Shown here: positions 61,319 through 64,000 of the stretch, piece by piece
Layout: the number at the start of each line of letters is the position of its first letter
Position numbering within the stretch: position 1 is the stretch's first letter
Assembly: GCA_029213005.1 (NCBI GenBank)
Contig: JARGPI010000004.1
Coordinates: forward strand, 310,001-374,000
From: Verrucomicrobiales bacterium
Lineage (GTDB): Bacteria; Verrucomicrobiota; Verrucomicrobiia; Verrucomicrobiales; DEV007
Direction of reading: 5' to 3'
Length of the DNA stretch: 64,000 bases
The notes under the pieces: model-generated
The model's database searches: none
What the model was told of the DNA's origin: nothing
What the model saw: only the letters and a program-made list of their open reading frames with translations
Translations under genes and position numbers: made by a program

Positions 61319-62626
61319 TCAGAGCGGATCACCGATCAATTTATCGTCCACTCCAATTCTGACTTCCATATCATTCCGCCAGATTTCATATCGTTTCGAA
61401 ACGAGGTCCTCTTCGTTTAGCACAGCCTGGCTGAAATCGATCAAACGACGCCCCATATCCTGCGCCATTATGATCGGCAGCCAATCGGCAGCACCGAACC
61501 TCCCGGGTTTGGGACTGACGTGATTCGCCGTGCAGCGATACAGGAAAATCCGGTCGTAACTGCTTCGTAATGGAATCGCGCCCAACTCTTTAAACACCGA
61601 ACGCAACAAAGCCGGGGTCGGCTCAAAAAGACTCGCAAAATGGACGATTTCCAGACCATAAATCCAATCAGGATTCCGGTAACGGTAAGTTTTGTCGTAA
61701 ATTCCCGCCGTCTCCCAGGCCAGAATTCCCAGCGATTGTCGCATCAAACTGAGCAGATAGGCGTCCATCGCCTTTTTCCCCATCTTTTTACCACCTTTCC
61801 AGAGCAGCTCAGAACCCGCAATCCATCCGGCGGCGAGAAGTGGATTCGATGCAAAAAGAAATTTACTGCCCTGCCAGAGATAACGAACCGGTTGGAGCAG
61901 TGGCTGAATCTCCTCATACTTTCGATAAACTTTACTCGCTTTCCGCACCGCATCGGACGCTTTGCGAATGTTCATCTCTTTAACATCGAAGAGCGGTAGC
62001 TCCTCCAGAAGCAGAATCGTCTGCAGCGAGGCCCGGTTTATCGCCTTCAAAAGCGATTCCAGATTGGTTTCAAGAATCGGTTTTTCGGCGTCAGGATTAT
62101 AAATCTGAGCGATTTGCTCCATGAAGTTAAAAAGCTCGATGAGCAGCTTTCGGGTCTGAAATTTGCCGTCCTCCCAGTAAATCCCGGTAGAGAAATCGGC
62201 CAGCATCTTATCCGATTGCTGATCGAGGAGTTGCGTGATCCGCTGGTCAGCCCCTTCGATCTTCCCTTTCCACTCGATCTTTTCGACTTTCCCAAACTCG
62301 GGAAACTCCATCCATTCGCCGTAAGACATCAGAACGCGTTCCAACTCGAGCCGCTTGCCATCCAGCCTTTCCGCCTCTGTTTGAATCGATTGCCGCGCGA
62401 TCTCGATCAAATCTTCTTCCGCAATTTCCTCTCTCGCACTCGTTGTCCAGAGAACAAGAACTCCAAGTCCTGCGAAATTAACCAGACAGAAGACCCAGCG
62501 AACCCAGGTCGGATTGATATCGACAAAAATGGAAGCGATCCCCAGCGACAAAAAAATCAAACCGGCAAGCAGACTGCCTCCCCGGGAAAGTTGCGATCGT
62601 TTTCCGACTTCGAGCTGAAACTTCAT
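61319..62626 (-). CDS. Membrane protein of unknown function
   Basis: 435 residues. Two N-terminal membrane helices (about 17-36 and 42-60), then a mostly helical cytoplasmic part with a coiled-coil-like stretch (EEDLIEIARQSIQTEAERL) and a middle short hydrophobic segment (SKFLFASNPLLAAGWIAGSEL). No domain recognised. The stop is 100 bp from the cytochrome gene and the start 4 bp from the stop of the caspase-like gene upstream, so the two are probably one operon. Confidence 0.55.
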   Translation of the reverse strand: MKFQLEVGKRSQLSRGGSLLAGLIFLSLGIASIFVDINPTWVRWVFCLVNFAGLGVLVLWTTSAREEIAEEDLIEIARQSIQTEAERLDGKRLELERVLMSYGEWMEFPEFGKVEKIEWKGKIEGADQRITQLLDQQSDKMLADFSTGIYWEDGKFQTRKLLIELFNFMEQIAQIYNPDAEKPILETNLESLLKAINRASLQTILLLEELPLFDVKEMNIRKASDAVRKASKVYRKYEEIQPLLQPVRYLWQGSKFLFASNPLLAAGWIAGSELLWKGGKKMGKKAMDAYLLSLMRQSLGILAWETAGIYDKTYRYRNPDWIYGLEIVHFASLFEPTPALLRSVFKELGAIPLRSSYDRIFLYRCTANHVSPKPGRFGAADWLPIIMAQDMGRRLIDFSQAVLNEEDLVSKRYEIWRNDMEVRIGVDDKLIGDPL

Positions 62627-62630
62627 TTCG

Positions 62631-63644
62631 TCAATTTCCAGAGGGAACCGGCCCTTTTACACCCGCCCCTCCTCCACCAAACGGATCCGGAGCCGACTTC
62701 GTATCAACTTGTTGGTAAATTTCACCCAACTTCAACAGCAGCGCCTCCAGTTCTTCATAATATTTTGCCTCATCCATTCCGGGTTTGGCACGGCGCAAAA
62801 GCCGCACTTTTATCTCCAGGTCATCCCGTTCCTTTCGTAACTCCGGGGGAAAATTCTTTTCCAATTCATTGGGAACCAGCACCTGCTGCATAGCCCGCAG
62901 TCCGTCAGGTTCAGCCCCATCCCGGGCCACCTTTACGGCAGAAACGCCTTCGAACCAGTCACCGCGTGTGCCCATGCCGTCACCGTTGTCATCGATCAAG
63001 GCGTGTTCAGTCGCGAGACGGCCTGCCAGAGTATAGAATTCCGCAACCTGATCGTCAGCATAAAGGTATGCCTCCAAAAGCGAGATTTGATCATCGTTAT
63101 CGATGTCCGCATCCACTTCACCGGCGATGGCTTTGGAAAAATATTCTCCAAAACGGGCGTAAAAAATCTCATTGGCACTTTTTGTCGCGGTAATGATGGT
63201 GCGATTCTCTCCAGCAAGAGCATCGAGAAAGGGCGCACTGGCTGAGGCCGTATTGACTACCACCAGACTTCCGGTAATCGGCTCGCACCACTCCGCCAGT
63301 TCCCGGGAAGTGAAATCTTCACCTGCGATATTGAATTTTGCGACCCGCCCATCGAACGATCCGTGACCGATCAGAATGAGCCACAGCTCCTTTTCCCCGA
63401 CCTCCGAGAGTCGCTTCTGTAACTTCGCTTTGATATCAGTTCCGTCTGGTTCCAGACCGATGATTTCGCAGGGAACCTCAGCCTTTGCACAGGCAAGTTT
63501 CCAAAGCTGAATATTCTCGCGGAAAATATCGCGATATTCCTCCTCCCCCCCTAATCCGGCAACCACCACGACCTCCCGCGCTGCGACAGGCCCGGACAAC
63601 ACCAAAGCGGAAACCGCGCATAAAATGATCTTCAAATAATTCAT
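62631..63644 (-). CDS. Caspase-like (C13/C14-fold) secreted protein, catalytic Cys apparently absent
   Basis: About 337 residues from the ATG at 63644, preceded by AAGGAGC 6 bp away. Signal peptide (about 4-22). LWLILIGHGSFDGRVAKFNI holds the HG His of caspase/legumain-like folds, but the strand where the nucleophile Cys should follow reads VVVNTASASAPFLDALAG, with Ser/Ala instead. DADIDNDDQIS and DDNGDGMG look like calcium-binding EF-hand-like loops. It overlaps the upstream gene by one base. Probably a pseudo-peptidase or scaffold in a membrane complex. Confidence 0.65.
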   Translation of the reverse strand: MNYLKIILCAVSALVLSGPVAAREVVVVAGLGGEEEYRDIFRENIQLWKLACAKAEVPCEIIGLEPDGTDIKAKLQKRLSEVGEKELWLILIGHGSFDGRVAKFNIAGEDFTSRELAEWCEPITGSLVVVNTASASAPFLDALAGENRTIITATKSANEIFYARFGEYFSKAIAGEVDADIDNDDQISLLEAYLYADDQVAEFYTLAGRLATEHALIDDNGDGMGTRGDWFEGVSAVKVARDGAEPDGLRAMQQVLVPNELEKNFPPELRKERDDLEIKVRLLRRAKPGMDEAKYYEELEALLLKLGEIYQQVDTKSAPDPFGGGGAGVKGPVPSGN

Positions 63645-64000
63645 TACAAAGCTCCTTTCCATCTCCGGATTCCCCACTCGCCAATCATGCAGAGCAAGGC
63701 GAGAAAAAAGACCCACGGCGCATGCCAAAAAGGTCGCTGCCGGGAATCCATCACCGGTACACTCAGATCTTTCAAACGGGCCGCCAGTTGATCAAGTTGA
63801 TTCAGGGTAAGCACCTCTCCGCCCGACGCTTCCGCAATCGATTCCAAAAGTTCCCGATTTGGTTCCAGAGACCGAAATTCGTCTGCAGCCGGATTGAAGG
63901 CCCAACCGCTCTCCAACTCTCCGATTAGTTTGCCTTCAGCATCCCGCGCCGTGGTTTTAAGGCGATACCCACCTTCCTCCTCGACGAAATGATTGGCATT
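63644..64000 (-). CDS. Membrane protein, C-terminal end (5' end outside window)
   Basis: Open to the window edge in frame; 118 residues visible. The end (PFWHAPWVFFLALLCMIGEW, then GIRRWKGAL) is a C-terminal membrane helix. The part before it (LIGELESGWAFNPAADEFRS, ESIAEASGGEVLTLNQLDQ) recalls PVC membrane proteins with a GATase1-like or von Willebrand-like fold, often in MoxR/BatA-type clusters. Its TAA overlaps the ATG of the caspase-like gene by one base. Confidence 0.65.
   Translation of the reverse strand, partial: NANHFVEEEGGYRLKTTARDAEGKLIGELESGWAFNPAADEFRSLEPNRELLESIAEASGGEVLTLNQLDQLAARLKDLSVPVMDSRQRPFWHAPWVFFLALLCMIGEWGIRRWKGAL

Overview
The window reads as a chromosome segment of a Verrucomicrobiota bacterium (PVC superphylum). 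The evidence is the gene content: Planctomycete/Verrucomicrobia-type cytochrome c proteins, two DUF1549/DUF1553 + DUF1501 gene pairs, two ECF sigma factor/FecR pairs with ATGA overlaps, secreted sulfatases, an autotransporter barrel and many lipoproteins. No rRNA, tRNA or CRISPR array was recognised. Species cannot be assigned from the sequence alone.

Layout. 1-6.1 kb: a partial SGNH hydrolase, a VanX-type dipeptidase, secreted hydrolase-like proteins, a LysM lipoprotein, mog, a family 2 glycosyltransferase and a low-molecular-weight tyrosine phosphatase. 6.1-9.6 kb: an ABC importer permease and binding protein with no ATPase gene beside them. 9.6-13.4 kb: a UDP-sugar pyrophosphorylase, a DUF1015 protein and a Tat-type phosphoesterase. 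13.5-19.7 kb: a secreted hydrolase, a giant PVC cytochrome/propeller protein and the first sigma/FecR-LamG pair. 19.8-22.9 kb: ctaA-ctaB-sco-DUF420, a compact heme A/copper module for cytochrome oxidase assembly.

22.9-28.8 kb is an accessory island. It holds a 5'-truncated RHS gene with a divergent C-terminal tip, an overlapping lipoprotein that is the likely immunity gene, a REP-type Y1 transposase broken by an amber codon plus a second 5' fragment of it, another orphan lipoprotein, palindromic repeats, and a decayed partial copy of the 3' end of the DUF420 gene. That last fragment means both island edges carry DUF420 sequence, which records how the insertion arose. The RHS tip shows a Cys/acid arrangement that resembles Bacillus spore transglutaminase (Tgl); this is my best candidate for a little-described system here.

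28.8-34.6 kb: a membrane-anchored DUF2235 hydrolase, a radical SAM protein coupled to a DUF4130-UdgX fusion (DNA damage module), and an L,D-transpeptidase. 34.7-39.8 kb: DUF1549/1553-DUF1501-WD40-beta-helix operon. 40.2-60.6 kb: extracellular catabolic genes including two separate proteins that each fuse two sulfatase domains, a second sigma/FecR pair, an autotransporter, a second cytochrome/DUF1501 pair, a PAP2 phosphatase, an NHL-hydrolase fusion and a CE1 esterase. 60.6-64 kb: a cytochrome c/SHD1 protein and a membrane-protein/caspase-like cluster running off the end.

Between genes there are several interspersed repeat families. The most striking is an 11-bp palindrome (GTACCCTGTAC) in arrays with an exact 22-bp period at three places, one of them inside a coding sequence where three units (66 bp) keep the frame. 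A second family forms long inverted-repeat pairs, one of which encloses a 42-bp minisatellite.
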